Origin: Collinsella sp.
Lineage (GTDB): Bacteria; Actinomycetota; Coriobacteriia; Coriobacteriales; Coriobacteriaceae
NCBI GenBank assembly: GCA_019413925.1
Contig: DXMY01000017.1
Location: forward strand, 1-30,153
Length of the DNA: 30,153 nucleotides
Reading direction: 5' to 3'
How positions within the stretch are numbered: position 1 is the first letter of the stretch; the number at the start of each line of letters is the position of its first letter. The notes under the pieces are model-generated. The model was not told where the DNA came from, searched no databases, and was given only the letters and a program-made list of their open reading frames with translations. This document shows positions 20,919 to 29,142 of this stretch, piece after piece. The translations under genes and the position numbers were made by a program.

Positions 20919-21725
20919 CTACTCCTCCTCGAGGGCAGCGATGACCTCGTCGGTCATGTCCATGGTGCTGTAGACGTCCTGGACGTCGTCGAGCTCCTCA
21001 AGACGGTCGATGAGGCGCTGAACCTTCTTGGCGTCGGCACCGGAGACCTCGGTCGGGGTGGTCGGGACCATGGTGGTCTCGGAGCCCTTGACCTGGACGC
21101 CCTGCTCCTCGAGCGCCTTGGAGACAGCCATGACCTCGTTGGCAGTAGTCCAGACGATCCACTCCTCGCCGGCGTCCTCGTAGTCCTCGCCACCGGCCTC
21201 GGCGATGGCCATCATGAACTCATCCTCGTCACCGGCAGCACCGTTGGCGATCATGGTCTCCTTCTTGGCGTTCTCGTCCAGGATCTCCTTGGCGACGACG
21301 ATCTGGCCCTTGCGCTCAAACTGGAAGGCGACGGAGCCGGAGGTGCCCAGGTTGCCACCAGCGTGGGAAAAGGCGGAACGGACGTCGGCAGCGGTGCGGT
21401 TGCGGTTGTCGGTCAGGCAGTCGACGTAGACGGCGACACCGGCGGGACCGTAGCCCTCGTACACGATGTTCTCGTAGACGGCGGCGTCGGCACCCGAACC
21501 AAAGGCCTTATCGATAGCGGACTTGATCTTGTCCTTAGGCATGGACTGAGCCTTGGCCTTAGCGACGGCAGCGGCGAGGCTGGCGTTGTTCTCGGGCAGC
21601 GGGTCACCGCCGAGACGGGCAGCAACGGTGATGTTGCGGCTGAGCTTGGAGAAGAGGGCGGAACGCTTGGCGTCCTGCGCGCCCTTACGATGCTTGGTTG
21701 TGGCCCACTTAGAGTGTCCGGACAT
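20919..21725 (-). CDS. yebC: YebC/PmpR family DNA-binding regulator or translation factor
   Basis: A 268-residue cytoplasmic protein with the hallmark start MSGHSKWATTKHRKGAQDAKR, then the family segments DNRNRTAADVRSAFSHAGGNLG and GSVAFQFERKG. YebC proteins were described as transcriptional regulators, and some have been linked to relief of ribosome stalling on proline-rich sequences; which applies here is open. It is somewhat longer than the usual 240-250 residues, with extra acidic residues near 165-190 and an acidic C-terminus (ALEEE). The ATG at 21725 has GGAG six bases upstream. It is a single-gene unit: a terminator follows and no gene lies close upstream. Confidence 0.95.
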   Translation of the reverse strand: MSGHSKWATTKHRKGAQDAKRSALFSKLSRNITVAARLGGDPLPENNASLAAAVAKAKAQSMPKDKIKSAIDKAFGSGADAAVYENIVYEGYGPAGVAVYVDCLTDNRNRTAADVRSAFSHAGGNLGTSGSVAFQFERKGQIVVAKEILDENAKKETMIANGAAGDEDEFMMAIAEAGGEDYEDAGEEWIVWTTANEVMAVSKALEEQGVQVKGSETTMVPTTPTEVSGADAKKVQRLIDRLEELDDVQDVYSTMDMTDEVIAALEEE

Positions 21726-21855
21726 ACGTGTCTCCTATCGGTTTCGACCTAAAGCCCAGCGTGGATGCTCGGGCAATATAAACAAACGTCGTTATGATAT
21801 ACCTACCGGCCTGCAAGATAAACCCCAAAATGAAGGCGTCGTGATGATGCCCCCT

Positions 21856-21888
21856 TTGGTGCAAAGAAACCTGACCCCAATGCATCAA
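21856..21888 (-). repeat. GGGGTCAGG-core palindrome after the DUF6020-like gene
   Basis: On the minus strand TTGATGCA and TGCACCAA (7 of 8 paired) flank a 17-nt spacer with core GGGGTCAGG. It begins two bases after the stop TAA. A degenerate relative of the copies at 19241 and 24174. Confidence 0.5.
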
Positions 21889-21889
21889 G

Positions 21890-24073
21890 TTAGGACCAGA
21901 GGAAGTCGCTGCGGGTGACGGTGGCGCCGATGGCGAAGGGCATACAGGCGATGACCGGATACAGGTAGCGCATGTAGGTCGAGCCGTTGCAGGGACCGAT
22001 CAGGCACACGGCGAGCACGCCCAGCAGCGGCACCCAGATCGCCAGCGCACGCCATGAATGACGACGCAGCAAGTAGACCACCACGGCGATCATGATCCAC
22101 ACATAGGTGGCCGAGCTCATGGTGAGCGAAATAAACGGGATGCGCTGCACCGCCACGCGATACAGGTTGATCAGGTGGTCGCACCAGCGCACAACCTTGC
22201 TATCAACCGGATGGAAGTCGAAGTACTTGAGGTTGTCGGGCTTCGCCATGATCTCGGCACTGCGTGCCGTGCTGTAGACCCATGCATCGCGAGCACTCGG
22301 ATAAAAATAACCATAGTAGTTATTGATAAGCGCCGAAATATAGCACTCGGGATCCTTCTTAAACATCTGGGCCCATACCTCAAAATAGGCCTTGATGTCC
22401 TCCTGCGAGGCGTATTCGTTAAAGCAATTTTTGACGGCATCCGACTTATCCGGGTTGTAGCGGCGGCCCAGATTCTCGTACTTGAGCACCCGGTCAATCA
22501 CGGCACGCTCTTCGTCGGTCACCAAGCCGTCGCAAGGAGCCTCCACGATGGTGCCGTCCTCCTTAACCGTGGGGTTGACGCCCGAGTTAAGACCGTCGTG
22601 CTTTTGGACAAAGCGTGCGGTCTGCTGGAACGGAATCGAGAGGATTTCGCGCTTGGAGCCCGGCGTGATATCGTGCGCCGGCATAAATACCTTGGTGAAA
22701 TACATGTTGGAGACAAGGCAGAGCGCGAGCACCGCGAGCACGCCGGCCCAGCGGAGGCGCGGCGCGGCGCATGAGGGCGCGGCGCCAGACTGCTTGGCCA
22801 CGCGACGGGCCACATGCGCGTCCCAGGCGCAAAACGCCGCCGCAATCACGCAGGCCGCCAACGGAAAGATCAGGCCGCCATTGCGCAAAAACGTGGAACC
22901 CATGGCACCCAGCACGAGCAACAGCCAGTCGTGGCGTGCAAAGAGCACAGGCGCCTGTTCTCCCGCGCGCTCGGCATTGGCATCGCGACGGGGTAGGCCA
23001 CATGCCACGAGCTTGACGGTCTGAACGAGCAGCACCAAAAACGCATCGGCAAACAGTACGTCTTTGGTCAGCAGCGCCGCATAGTTGGAGAACATCGGCA
23101 TAAACGCAAAGAACAGCAAGGTGACGCCACGGACCGGCAGGCTCACGCCCAGTTTGCGCAGCGACGAAATGGAATAGGCCATGCAGGCAGCCGTGATGAC
23201 AAATTGAACGCAGGTGTAGATGATGAGGCCCGCGTTAGCGCTGTTGAACAGCGAAAGCCCCAGCTGAACGCACGAGCCGATAATGGCCGTGTGCACTACG
23301 GGATGATGCCCGTTGAGCAGCACGCTGGGGTTGAGCAGGCGCAGGTAGTCGCTCGTGCCGTTGGGATAGTTGAACCACTGGCGAATCTGCGCGCCCGTAT
23401 CTCCCATAAAAAGGCCAGGCAGCGAAGCGATGAGCGTGGGCGCCCAGGCGATCATAAGCACCAGGAAGGGCCCGGCAAAGGGATGGACCGAGAGTACGGC
23501 GTGAGCCACACGCCATATGCGGCCAAAGCGCGCCTCCGAAAACGGAATGCGGCGCGTGCTCAGCCAATCCAGGCACTCAAACGCAAGGTAGAAGGCCACA
23601 ATCGCCAGAAGCATCCAGCCCGCGCCGCCAATCCAGGCGCAGATAACGCGTGCCTTGTCGCCCAGCACAATCTCGGCCGAATCGGTAAGGTCGTAGCTAC
23701 GGCCGAACACCATGCAGACGGCAAAGAACAGCGATGGCAGCACGACCGACGGGCGCCAAGCGTCACCGCGGCCAAAGAACACATAGCGAAACGGCAGCGT
23801 GAGCAGGCAGGCAAGCGCGAGCAGCATCACTGCGTCGGTATGGCCGGCAAACGAGAGAAGTACCTCGTAACACACATAGAGCGCGCCCGTCGCCTTGGGG
23901 TCGATCGACAGCACCGCGTTGCTCGACACCGGGGCGGGATCGATGGAAAACGCCGTGGTCGCCAACAGCGCGAGCAAAAATGCGATGAGCGTCTGCTTGG
24001 CGGGGTAGCGCTTAAACCAGACGATGCGAGCGGCATCGCGCGCAGCCGTTGTGGAGAGGTCGGAATCCTTCAC
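21890..24073 (-). CDS. Large polytopic membrane protein, DUF6020-like
   Basis: A 727-residue integral membrane protein with about 11-12 hydrophobic segments. The largest outside loop (around 490-630) lies between late segments and includes SGVNPTVKEDGTI, DEERAVIDRVLKYENLGRRYNPDKSDAVKN and YISALINNYYGYFYPSARDAW. GDTGAQIRQWFNYPNGTSDYLRLLNP near 240-265 and HHPVVHT after it, and STYMRYLYPVIACMPF close to the end, resemble DUF6020/GT-C-like glycosyltransferase-type membrane proteins, so a lipid-linked sugar transferase is possible but unproven. The start is GTG at 24073 with only a distant AAAGG upstream, so the exact N-terminus is uncertain. It stands alone between yebC and lgt. Confidence 0.75.
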   Translation of the reverse strand: MKDSDLSTTAARDAARIVWFKRYPAKQTLIAFLLALLATTAFSIDPAPVSSNAVLSIDPKATGALYVCYEVLLSFAGHTDAVMLLALACLLTLPFRYVFFGRGDAWRPSVVLPSLFFAVCMVFGRSYDLTDSAEIVLGDKARVICAWIGGAGWMLLAIVAFYLAFECLDWLSTRRIPFSEARFGRIWRVAHAVLSVHPFAGPFLVLMIAWAPTLIASLPGLFMGDTGAQIRQWFNYPNGTSDYLRLLNPSVLLNGHHPVVHTAIIGSCVQLGLSLFNSANAGLIIYTCVQFVITAACMAYSISSLRKLGVSLPVRGVTLLFFAFMPMFSNYAALLTKDVLFADAFLVLLVQTVKLVACGLPRRDANAERAGEQAPVLFARHDWLLLVLGAMGSTFLRNGGLIFPLAACVIAAAFCAWDAHVARRVAKQSGAAPSCAAPRLRWAGVLAVLALCLVSNMYFTKVFMPAHDITPGSKREILSIPFQQTARFVQKHDGLNSGVNPTVKEDGTIVEAPCDGLVTDEERAVIDRVLKYENLGRRYNPDKSDAVKNCFNEYASQEDIKAYFEVWAQMFKKDPECYISALINNYYGYFYPSARDAWVYSTARSAEIMAKPDNLKYFDFHPVDSKVVRWCDHLINLYRVAVQRIPFISLTMSSATYVWIMIAVVVYLLRRHSWRALAIWVPLLGVLAVCLIGPCNGSTYMRYLYPVIACMPFAIGATVTRSDFLWS

Positions 24074-24093
24074 AGTCCGAATAGCCTTTCTAG

Positions 24094-24132
24094 AAACCTG
24101 CCAAAAAGGGACAGGTTTATTTTGGCAGGTTT
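24094..24132 (+). repeat. GGGACAGG-core palindrome between lgt and the DUF6020-like gene
   Basis: AAACCTGCCAAAA and TTTTGGCAGGTTT form a perfect 13-bp inverted repeat around the 13-nt spacer AGGGACAGGTTTA. The core is on the plus strand, opposite to the copy at 24174 that lies 41 nt away, so the two form an inverted pair. Confidence 0.85.
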
Positions 24133-24173
24133 TATCTGGGGAAACGTTACGGTTCTGTCATCGTTGCCCAGCA

Positions 24174-24210
24174 AACCACCACAAAAGTGCCTGTCCCCTT
24201 TGTGGTGGTT
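24174..24210 (-). repeat. GGGGACAGG-core palindrome overlapping the lgt stop
   Basis: On the minus strand AACCACCACAAA and TTTGTGGTGGTT (perfect 12 bp) flank the 13-nt spacer GGGGACAGGCACT. The first arm starts with the last two bases of the lgt stop TAA, the same register as at asp23. Confidence 0.85.
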
Positions 24211-25030
24211 AGGAGTCGAGGTAGATGCGCTGGGGACGGTTGCGGCGGAGGGCAAAGATGACGAGCGCCAGGCCCGCAATCACGAGCGGAAGGCTCAGCA
24301 GCTGACCCATCGTGATGACGCCGCCCAGCAGATAGCCCAGCTGGGCATCGGGCACGCGCACGAACTCGACGAGGAAGCGGACGATGCCGTAACCCATCAC
24401 AAACACGCCCATAAACGTGCCCTGGGGCAGCAACGGCTTTTTGCGGCTGAGCACCTGCAGGATGCAGAAGAGCACAATGCCCTCAAGAAATGCCTCGTAG
24501 AGTTGGGAGGGGTGACGCGGCATATCGCCCGCAGTCCCGCCAAAGACTACACCCCAGGGCAGATCGGTCGGCTTGCCCCACAGCTCACCGTTGACAAAGT
24601 TGGCACAACGGCCCAGACACAAGGCCAGCGGCGCGCCGATGACAGCAAGGTCTGCCAGAGTCCATGCGTCGAGCTTATACATGCGGCAAACGATGATGCC
24701 GCCGATAATGCCGCCGACCAGGCCACCGTGGAAGCTCATGCCGCCTTCGTTGGTGGCAAAGATCTCGAGCGGATGTGCCCAGTAGTAGCCGTCGCCGTAA
24801 AAGATGACGTAGAACAGGCGGGCGCCGATGATAAGGCCAAAGACCACACCGACCACGACGCTCGTCAGGTCGTCAATCGTGATGCTAAAGCCCCAGCGAC
24901 GCTGCGTGCGATACATGACGACCGCCGTGAGCAGAGCTCCGACCACATAGGCCAGACCATACCAGTAAATCGTGATGGGCCCCGCCGAAATCGCGACGGG
25001 ATCAAGCATATGGTAGAAGTCGTTGAGCAT
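24209..25030 (-). CDS. lgt: Prolipoprotein diacylglyceryl transferase Lgt
   Basis: A 273-residue membrane enzyme that attaches diacylglycerol from phosphatidylglycerol to the lipobox cysteine of prelipoproteins, the first step of lipoprotein maturation. About seven hydrophobic segments; the Lgt signature is GRCANFVNGELWG (140-152, with Arg141, Asn144 and Glu149), together with SFHGGLVGG (99-107) and RHPSQLYEA (172-180). The frame is open to 25090, but the ATG at 25030 has GGAGG seven bases upstream. The stop codon lies within a GGGGACAGG-core palindrome. Confidence 0.95.
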   Translation of the reverse strand: MLNDFYHMLDPVAISAGPITIYWYGLAYVVGALLTAVVMYRTQRRWGFSITIDDLTSVVVGVVFGLIIGARLFYVIFYGDGYYWAHPLEIFATNEGGMSFHGGLVGGIIGGIIVCRMYKLDAWTLADLAVIGAPLALCLGRCANFVNGELWGKPTDLPWGVVFGGTAGDMPRHPSQLYEAFLEGIVLFCILQVLSRKKPLLPQGTFMGVFVMGYGIVRFLVEFVRVPDAQLGYLLGGVITMGQLLSLPLVIAGLALVIFALRRNRPQRIYLDS

Positions 25031-25054
25031 GTCGACCCTCCTACTCCCTACATA

Positions 25055-25095
25055 CAAATGCGGCCGCGGGCCTTGCGCTCGCAGCCGCACATTTG
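25055..25095 (-). terminator. Possible terminator after the NifU-like gene
   Basis: CAAATG-CGGC and GCCG-CA-CATTTG pair with a 2-nt bulge. On the minus strand only a weak T-rich tail follows. It lies about 45 nt past the stop codon. Confidence 0.4.
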
Positions 25096-25139
25096 GACGT
25101 AACGTCTATGCGGAGCACACAGTCCGCAGTTTTCGCTTC

Positions 25140-25418
25140 TTAGAACGGCGCGTACTCGTCGTACAGGTCCTCGGCCTCACCGGAGGCATTGACCTGCTCG
25201 ACGCGGGTAACGCCGGGCACATGCTCCTTCAGGATGCGCTCGATACCCATGGAAAGGGTTAGCGAGCTCATGGGGCAGCCGGCGCAGGCGCCCTGCAGCT
25301 CCAGCTTGACAACACCCTCGTCGTCGACGCCCACATACTCCATATCGCCGCCATCGGCCTGCAGGTTGGGGCGAATCTCTTCAAGAACCTTCTTAAGCAG
25401 CTCTTCGTTAACAGCCAC
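25140..25418 (-). CDS. NifU-like Fe-S cluster scaffold (Nfu domain)
   Basis: A 92-residue protein consisting of a single NifU C-terminal domain, which carries and delivers Fe-S clusters in the cytoplasm. The cluster-binding CxxC is Cys45 and Cys48 in GACAGCPMSS; the start ELLKKVLEEIRPNLQADGGDMEYVGVDDE is typical. The start codon is GTG at 25418 with AAGGAG five bases upstream. A GC hairpin CGCGGGC-AC-GCCCGCG (25441-25456) lies just upstream; it could be the terminator of the dCMP deaminase gene or a leader structure. Confidence 0.93.
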   Translation of the reverse strand: MAVNEELLKKVLEEIRPNLQADGGDMEYVGVDDEGVVKLELQGACAGCPMSSLTLSMGIERILKEHVPGVTRVEQVNASGEAEDLYDEYAPF

Positions 25419-25529
25419 AGGGGCTCCTTTCTCACAATAACGCGGGCACGCCCGCGGACAGGGGCTATGTTACTACAGCCATGTACCCGCTTAGGCGCCA
25501 GCCATGCGTGCGGACACGACTTTCACGAG

Positions 25530-25560
25530 CAGTCAATTTGGGACGGGGCTCTTTTGGCTG
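25530..25560 (+). repeat. GGGACGGGG-core palindrome after the dCMP deaminase gene
   Basis: CAGTCAA and TTGGCTG (7 bp, one wobble) flank a 17-nt spacer with core GGGACGGGG. It faces a second core (CCTGTCCCC at 25600-25608, minus orientation) that lies inside the end of the deaminase gene. Confidence 0.5.
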
Positions 25561-25588
25561 TTTTGCCGCCAGCTGGCGTTGGCACGCG

Positions 25589-26113
25589 CTACTGCCGAGC
25601 CTGTCCCCCGGTACCAATCTGGACATCGACGATGACCTGGCGGTAGCTGATGCCGCAGGAGTCGAGAATACGGCGGCTGATACGGCCGTCATCGGTGTCG
25701 GCATACTTATTGTCCAGGTAGACGACCTCGCCCACGCCCACCTGAGCCAGGATCTTGGCGCAGTCGTGGCACGGGAACAGCGTGACGTAGACCGTGGAAC
25801 CCTCAAGGTCTTTGAGCGAGCCGCGGTAGTTGAGCACGGCGTTGGCCTCGGCATGCACTACGTAGTTGTGCTTATCCTGCAACGGGTCATCGCTCGTGCC
25901 CCACGGGAAAAAGTCGTCGTTGAGCGCCGAGGGCGTACCGTTGTAGCCCACCGAAAGGATGCGGTGGTTGGTGTTGGCGATGCACGCGCCCACCTGCGTG
26001 TTGGGGTCCTTACTGCGGCGCTGCGCGGCGATGGCCACGCTCATAAAGAACTCATCCCAGCTAATAACGTCGCGGCGCTTGCCCGACGCGGTTTGATGAA
26101 GATCGTCCGACAT
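25589..26113 (-). CDS. dCMP deaminase family protein (ComEB-like)
   Basis: A 174-residue zinc-dependent cytidine/deoxycytidylate deaminase that probably converts dCMP to dUMP for thymidylate synthesis. Zinc ligands and the catalytic Glu are in VHAEANA (His87, Glu89) and PCHDCAK (Cys115, Cys118); RSKDPNTQVGACI and GYNGTP are family segments. The frame is open to 26149, but the ATG at 26113 has GGAGGTG six bases upstream. The last eight or so residues (GTGGQARQ) are encoded by a GGGGGACAGG core of the local palindrome family and extend past the usual end of the domain, so the repeat may have supplied the stop codon. Confidence 0.9.
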   Translation of the reverse strand: MSDDLHQTASGKRRDVISWDEFFMSVAIAAQRRSKDPNTQVGACIANTNHRILSVGYNGTPSALNDDFFPWGTSDDPLQDKHNYVVHAEANAVLNYRGSLKDLEGSTVYVTLFPCHDCAKILAQVGVGEVVYLDNKYADTDDGRISRRILDSCGISYRQVIVDVQIGTGGQARQ

Positions 26114-26195
26114 GGCAGACACCTCCGCAATCGCAATAGTTTGGCCCATTGTAGCAGGTGAAAGGTAGGGGCGCTTATCCCACCAGCCCCTCGCC

Positions 26196-27047
26196 CTACG
26201 CGCGGCGGGGCTTTTGGTTGATGCGGTAGAGCTCGGCGAGACCCCGCAACGTCAGCGCGTCGTCTACCGTCAGGCTATGGCCGACCAGCGCCGCAAGTGC
26301 CTCGGCATCGTCGCCGGTAATGACGATGGGCACATCGCCCTCCCCCGCGGCCTTGGTCGCGCGCATCTCGGCAAGCACCATGTCGAGCATTCCGTCGATG
26401 CGGGCTACCTCGCCCAAAACCACACCCGAGCGCATGGCCTCACGCGTGTTGCGTCCGATGACGTGCGTTGGCGCCGAGGGCTCAACCTGGGGTAGGCGCG
26501 CTGCTGCCGCCGAAAGCGAACGGGCGCCGAGGGCCAGGCCTGGCGCGATAACGCCGCCCACAAAGGTACCGTGCGCGTCGATGACCTCGATATTGGTCGT
26601 CGTGCCCAGGTCGATCACGATGCACGGAGAGCCGTAGACGGCACGGGCCGCCACGGCGTCGGCGATGCGGTCGGGACCGATCTCGGCCGGGTCATCGTAG
26701 TGCACAGGCATGCCGGTCTTAAGTCCCGGCCCCACGGTGAGCACGCGCCCCGTGCAGGTGCGGGAAAGTGCCGCCTTCCACGGGCGCTCGAGCGCCGGGA
26801 CTACACAGCTCAGCACGGCCGCGGCGGGTGCAAGCACCCCGGGCACACCTGCATCGGCGGCGAGCGCGCCCATGACCTGCATAAGTCGCATGCGCGCTTC
26901 GTCGGCCGTAATGCTCGACGGCGTCGTGATCTCGCATGTCGCAAGCGGACATTCCTGCGCCGCGGCCGAATCCTCTGCAAACAGGCCAAAGCGAATGAAC
27001 GTGTTGCCCACGTCGACCGTCAATATATATGCGCACCCATTAAGCAT
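26196..27047 (-). CDS. coaX: Type III pantothenate kinase CoaX
   Basis: A 283-residue cytoplasmic kinase that phosphorylates pantothenate in the first step of coenzyme A synthesis, of the ASKHA fold. Motifs: VDVGNT (11-16, phosphate loop with Asp12), GPDRIADA (124-131, with the Asp126-Arg127 pair of the family), IDLGTTT (145-151) and GGVIAPG. The frame is open to 27101, but the ATG at 27047 has AAGGAG eight bases upstream. It is divergent from the OPT transporter, and TATACT at 27075-27080 (minus strand) may be its -10 box. Confidence 0.93.
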   Translation of the reverse strand: MLNGCAYILTVDVGNTFIRFGLFAEDSAAAQECPLATCEITTPSSITADEARMRLMQVMGALAADAGVPGVLAPAAAVLSCVVPALERPWKAALSRTCTGRVLTVGPGLKTGMPVHYDDPAEIGPDRIADAVAARAVYGSPCIVIDLGTTTNIEVIDAHGTFVGGVIAPGLALGARSLSAAAARLPQVEPSAPTHVIGRNTREAMRSGVVLGEVARIDGMLDMVLAEMRATKAAGEGDVPIVITGDDAEALAALVGHSLTVDDALTLRGLAELYRINQKPRRA

Positions 27048-27095
27048 CGTCGGCGCTCCTTTCGTCTGCCCAGCAGTATATCGCCTACCTAAACC

Positions 27096-27113
27096 AGTCA
27101 TCCCAAAATGACT
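27096..27113. promoter_or_regulatory. Inverted repeat between coaX and the OPT transporter
   Basis: AGTCAT-CCCAAA-ATGACT is a perfect 6-bp inverted repeat midway between two divergent TATACT boxes (27075-27080, minus; 27124-27129, plus). Both -35 positions would fall inside it, so it is a candidate operator for one or both genes. Confidence 0.4.
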
Positions 27114-27239
27114 AGCTTGCGGCTATACTGGTGCGCGGTCGTTTGCGAGCTCACGCGGCGGCCCTTGGTAACCCGACTTCCCGCGCCGTATCCGTAACGG
27201 CGCTCCCGGGGGAAGCGGATATACGCAAAGGAGTTTTAT

Positions 27240-28943
27240 ATGAGCAATCCCTCGAACCGCGCTTCGATGCGCGGGCAACTCACGCTGCGCGGCGTCGTCA
27301 TCGGCGTCCTTGGCTGCGTGATCATCACGGCAAGCTCGGCCTACACGGCCCTCAAGATGGGTGCACTCCCCTGGCCGATTATTTTCGCTGCCGTCATCTC
27401 GCTGTTCTTCCTGAAGCTCATGGGCAACGCCAGCCTCAACGAGGCCAACGTCACCCACACCATCATGTCCGCGGGCGCCATGGTCGCCGGCGGCCTGGCG
27501 TTTACCATCCCGGGCGCCTGGATGCTGGGCTATGCCGACCAGATCAGCTGGCTCGACATGTTTATCGTGGCACTCGTCGGCACCATCTTGGGCCTGCTGG
27601 CAACGGCGCTCATCCACCGCCACTTTATCGTGGACGCCGCGCTGGAGTTTCCCACCGGCAATGCCGCAGCTCAGACACTGCGCGCCACCGAGGCCGGCGG
27701 CAAGACCGGCAAGCAGCTCTTTGGCTCCATGGCCATCGCAGGCATCTACAGCGTGCTTCGCGACGCTCTGGGCGTGGTGCCCAGCATGCTGTGCACGCTC
27801 AATATCCCCGGCGTGACCTTTGCCATCTATAACTCGCCCATGCTGCTCTCCATCGGCTTTTTGGTTGGCTTCGCCCCGGTTGCCTTCTGGTTTGCCGGCG
27901 CGCTGCTAGGTAACTTTGGCATCATCGTGGGCGGCACCGCTGCCGGTCTATTCGACGTTGTGACTGCGCAGGGCATCGTCAAATCGCTCGGCATGGGCCT
28001 CATGATGGGCTTTGGCGTCGCCGTCGTCCTCAAGGACATCCTGCCGCAGGTCGCCGGCATCGCCCGCGGCCTCGCCGCCGACAGCTCCAGCGACACCGAC
28101 GAGCAGTCGCTCATCTCGGGCTCGCTTAAGCTCGACGCCGGCATCATCGGCCTGGGTACTGCCGCCATCGCCGTGATCGTCGCCATCGCGCTCGACCTTG
28201 GCCCCGTCCCGGCCGTCATCGTCACGCTGTTCACCTTTGTCACCACCATCATGAGCGCGCAGAGCTGCGGCCAGACGGGCATCGACCCCATGGAGATCTT
28301 CGGCCTCATCGTCATGCTCATCGTGGCTGCCTTCGCACAGATCGCCCAGGTCAAGCTGTTCTTTATCGCCGGCATCGTGGCCGTGGCATGCGGCCTTGCG
28401 GGCGACGTCATGAACGACTTTAAGGCCGGCGCCATGCTGGGCACCAATCCGCGTGCGCAGTGGATCGGCCAGGCCATCGGCGGCATCGTGGGCGCCCTGG
28501 TCGCCGCTGCCGTCATGGTCGCGCTCGTCACCGCCTATGGTCCGGATGCTTTCGGCCCCGACAAGAGCTTTGTGGCCGCGCAGGCAAGCGTCGTCGCCAC
28601 CATGGTCTCGGGCATCCCGAGCGTGCCGTGGTTCGCAGGCGGCTTTATCGCCGGCATCGTCATGTACTGGCTCGGCATTCCGGCCATGATGATCGGCTTG
28701 GGCGTGTACCTGCCGTTCTACATGTCGCTCACGGCCTTCTTGGGCTCCTGTGTCAAGCTCGCCTACGACAAGTGGGCAGCACGCCGCGACGCCGCCGCCG
28801 GTCTTTCGGACGAGGAGAAGGCCGCCAAGGATGCCGCCTTCCAGGAGCAGGGCCTGGTCGTTGCCAGCGGCCTGCTGGGCGGCGAGTCCATCGTCGGCGT
28901 TATCCTAGCGTTTGTCTCCGTGGGCTTAAGCCTGCTGGGCTAA
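27240..28943 (+). CDS. OPT-family oligopeptide transporter
   Basis: A 567-residue integral membrane transporter of the OPT/YSL superfamily, expected to import small peptides or metal-chelate substrates with protons; the substrate cannot be told. There are about 13-15 hydrophobic segments. Family features are TLRGVVIGVLGCVIITASSAYTALKMGALPWPIIF near the start, NEANVTHTIMSAGAMVAGGLAFTIPG (about 67-92), FPTGNAAAQTLRA, and a late GGFIAGIVMYWLGIPAMMIGLGVYLPF. A polar loop (about 280-297, SSSDTDEQS) divides the halves. The ATG at 27240 has AAGGAG six bases upstream. A strong terminator follows, so it is a single-gene unit. Confidence 0.92.
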   Translation: MSNPSNRASMRGQLTLRGVVIGVLGCVIITASSAYTALKMGALPWPIIFAAVISLFFLKLMGNASLNEANVTHTIMSAGAMVAGGLAFTIPGAWMLGYADQISWLDMFIVALVGTILGLLATALIHRHFIVDAALEFPTGNAAAQTLRATEAGGKTGKQLFGSMAIAGIYSVLRDALGVVPSMLCTLNIPGVTFAIYNSPMLLSIGFLVGFAPVAFWFAGALLGNFGIIVGGTAAGLFDVVTAQGIVKSLGMGLMMGFGVAVVLKDILPQVAGIARGLAADSSSDTDEQSLISGSLKLDAGIIGLGTAAIAVIVAIALDLGPVPAVIVTLFTFVTTIMSAQSCGQTGIDPMEIFGLIVMLIVAAFAQIAQVKLFFIAGIVAVACGLAGDVMNDFKAGAMLGTNPRAQWIGQAIGGIVGALVAAAVMVALVTAYGPDAFGPDKSFVAAQASVVATMVSGIPSVPWFAGGFIAGIVMYWLGIPAMMIGLGVYLPFYMSLTAFLGSCVKLAYDKWAARRDAAAGLSDEEKAAKDAAFQEQGLVVASGLLGGESIVGVILAFVSVGLSLLG

Positions 28944-28984
28944 GCTGAGCAGCTGCTCGACGGCAACCATATTGCCTACGACTT

Positions 28985-29024
28985 GCCCGGTCGGTAGCTT
29001 TTGCGGCTGCCGACCGGGCTTTTT
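28985..29024 (+). terminator. Terminator of the OPT transporter gene
   Basis: GCCCGGTCGGTAGC (28985-28998) and GCTGCCGACCGGGC (29006-29019) form a 14-bp stem with one mismatch, followed by TTTTT. A classic intrinsic terminator, 42 nt past the stop. Confidence 0.95.
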
Positions 29025-29039
29025 ATACCAACGCAAAGA

Positions 29040-29076
29040 AAGGCCGGCGCGCTGCATTTAACAGCGCGCCGGCCTT
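29040..29076 (-). terminator. Terminator of the surface-protein gene
   Basis: AAGGCCGGCGCGCTG (29040-29054) and its perfect complement (29062-29076) enclose a 7-nt loop. On the minus strand TTTCTTTG follows. It lies 66 nt past the stop of the minus-strand gene. Confidence 0.8.
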
Positions 29077-29142
29077 ATCGTTTGGCTAACGAGACGGTCC
29101 CGTTATGAATTGAAGTTCGTTGCAGAAACTACGCTCGAAACG

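Noticed and set aside
23204..25102. 632-codon plus-strand frame opposite the DUF6020-like gene and lgt
   Set aside because: It spans two real minus-strand genes and the repeats between them; composition is Arg/His/Gln-rich, typical of a shadow frame.
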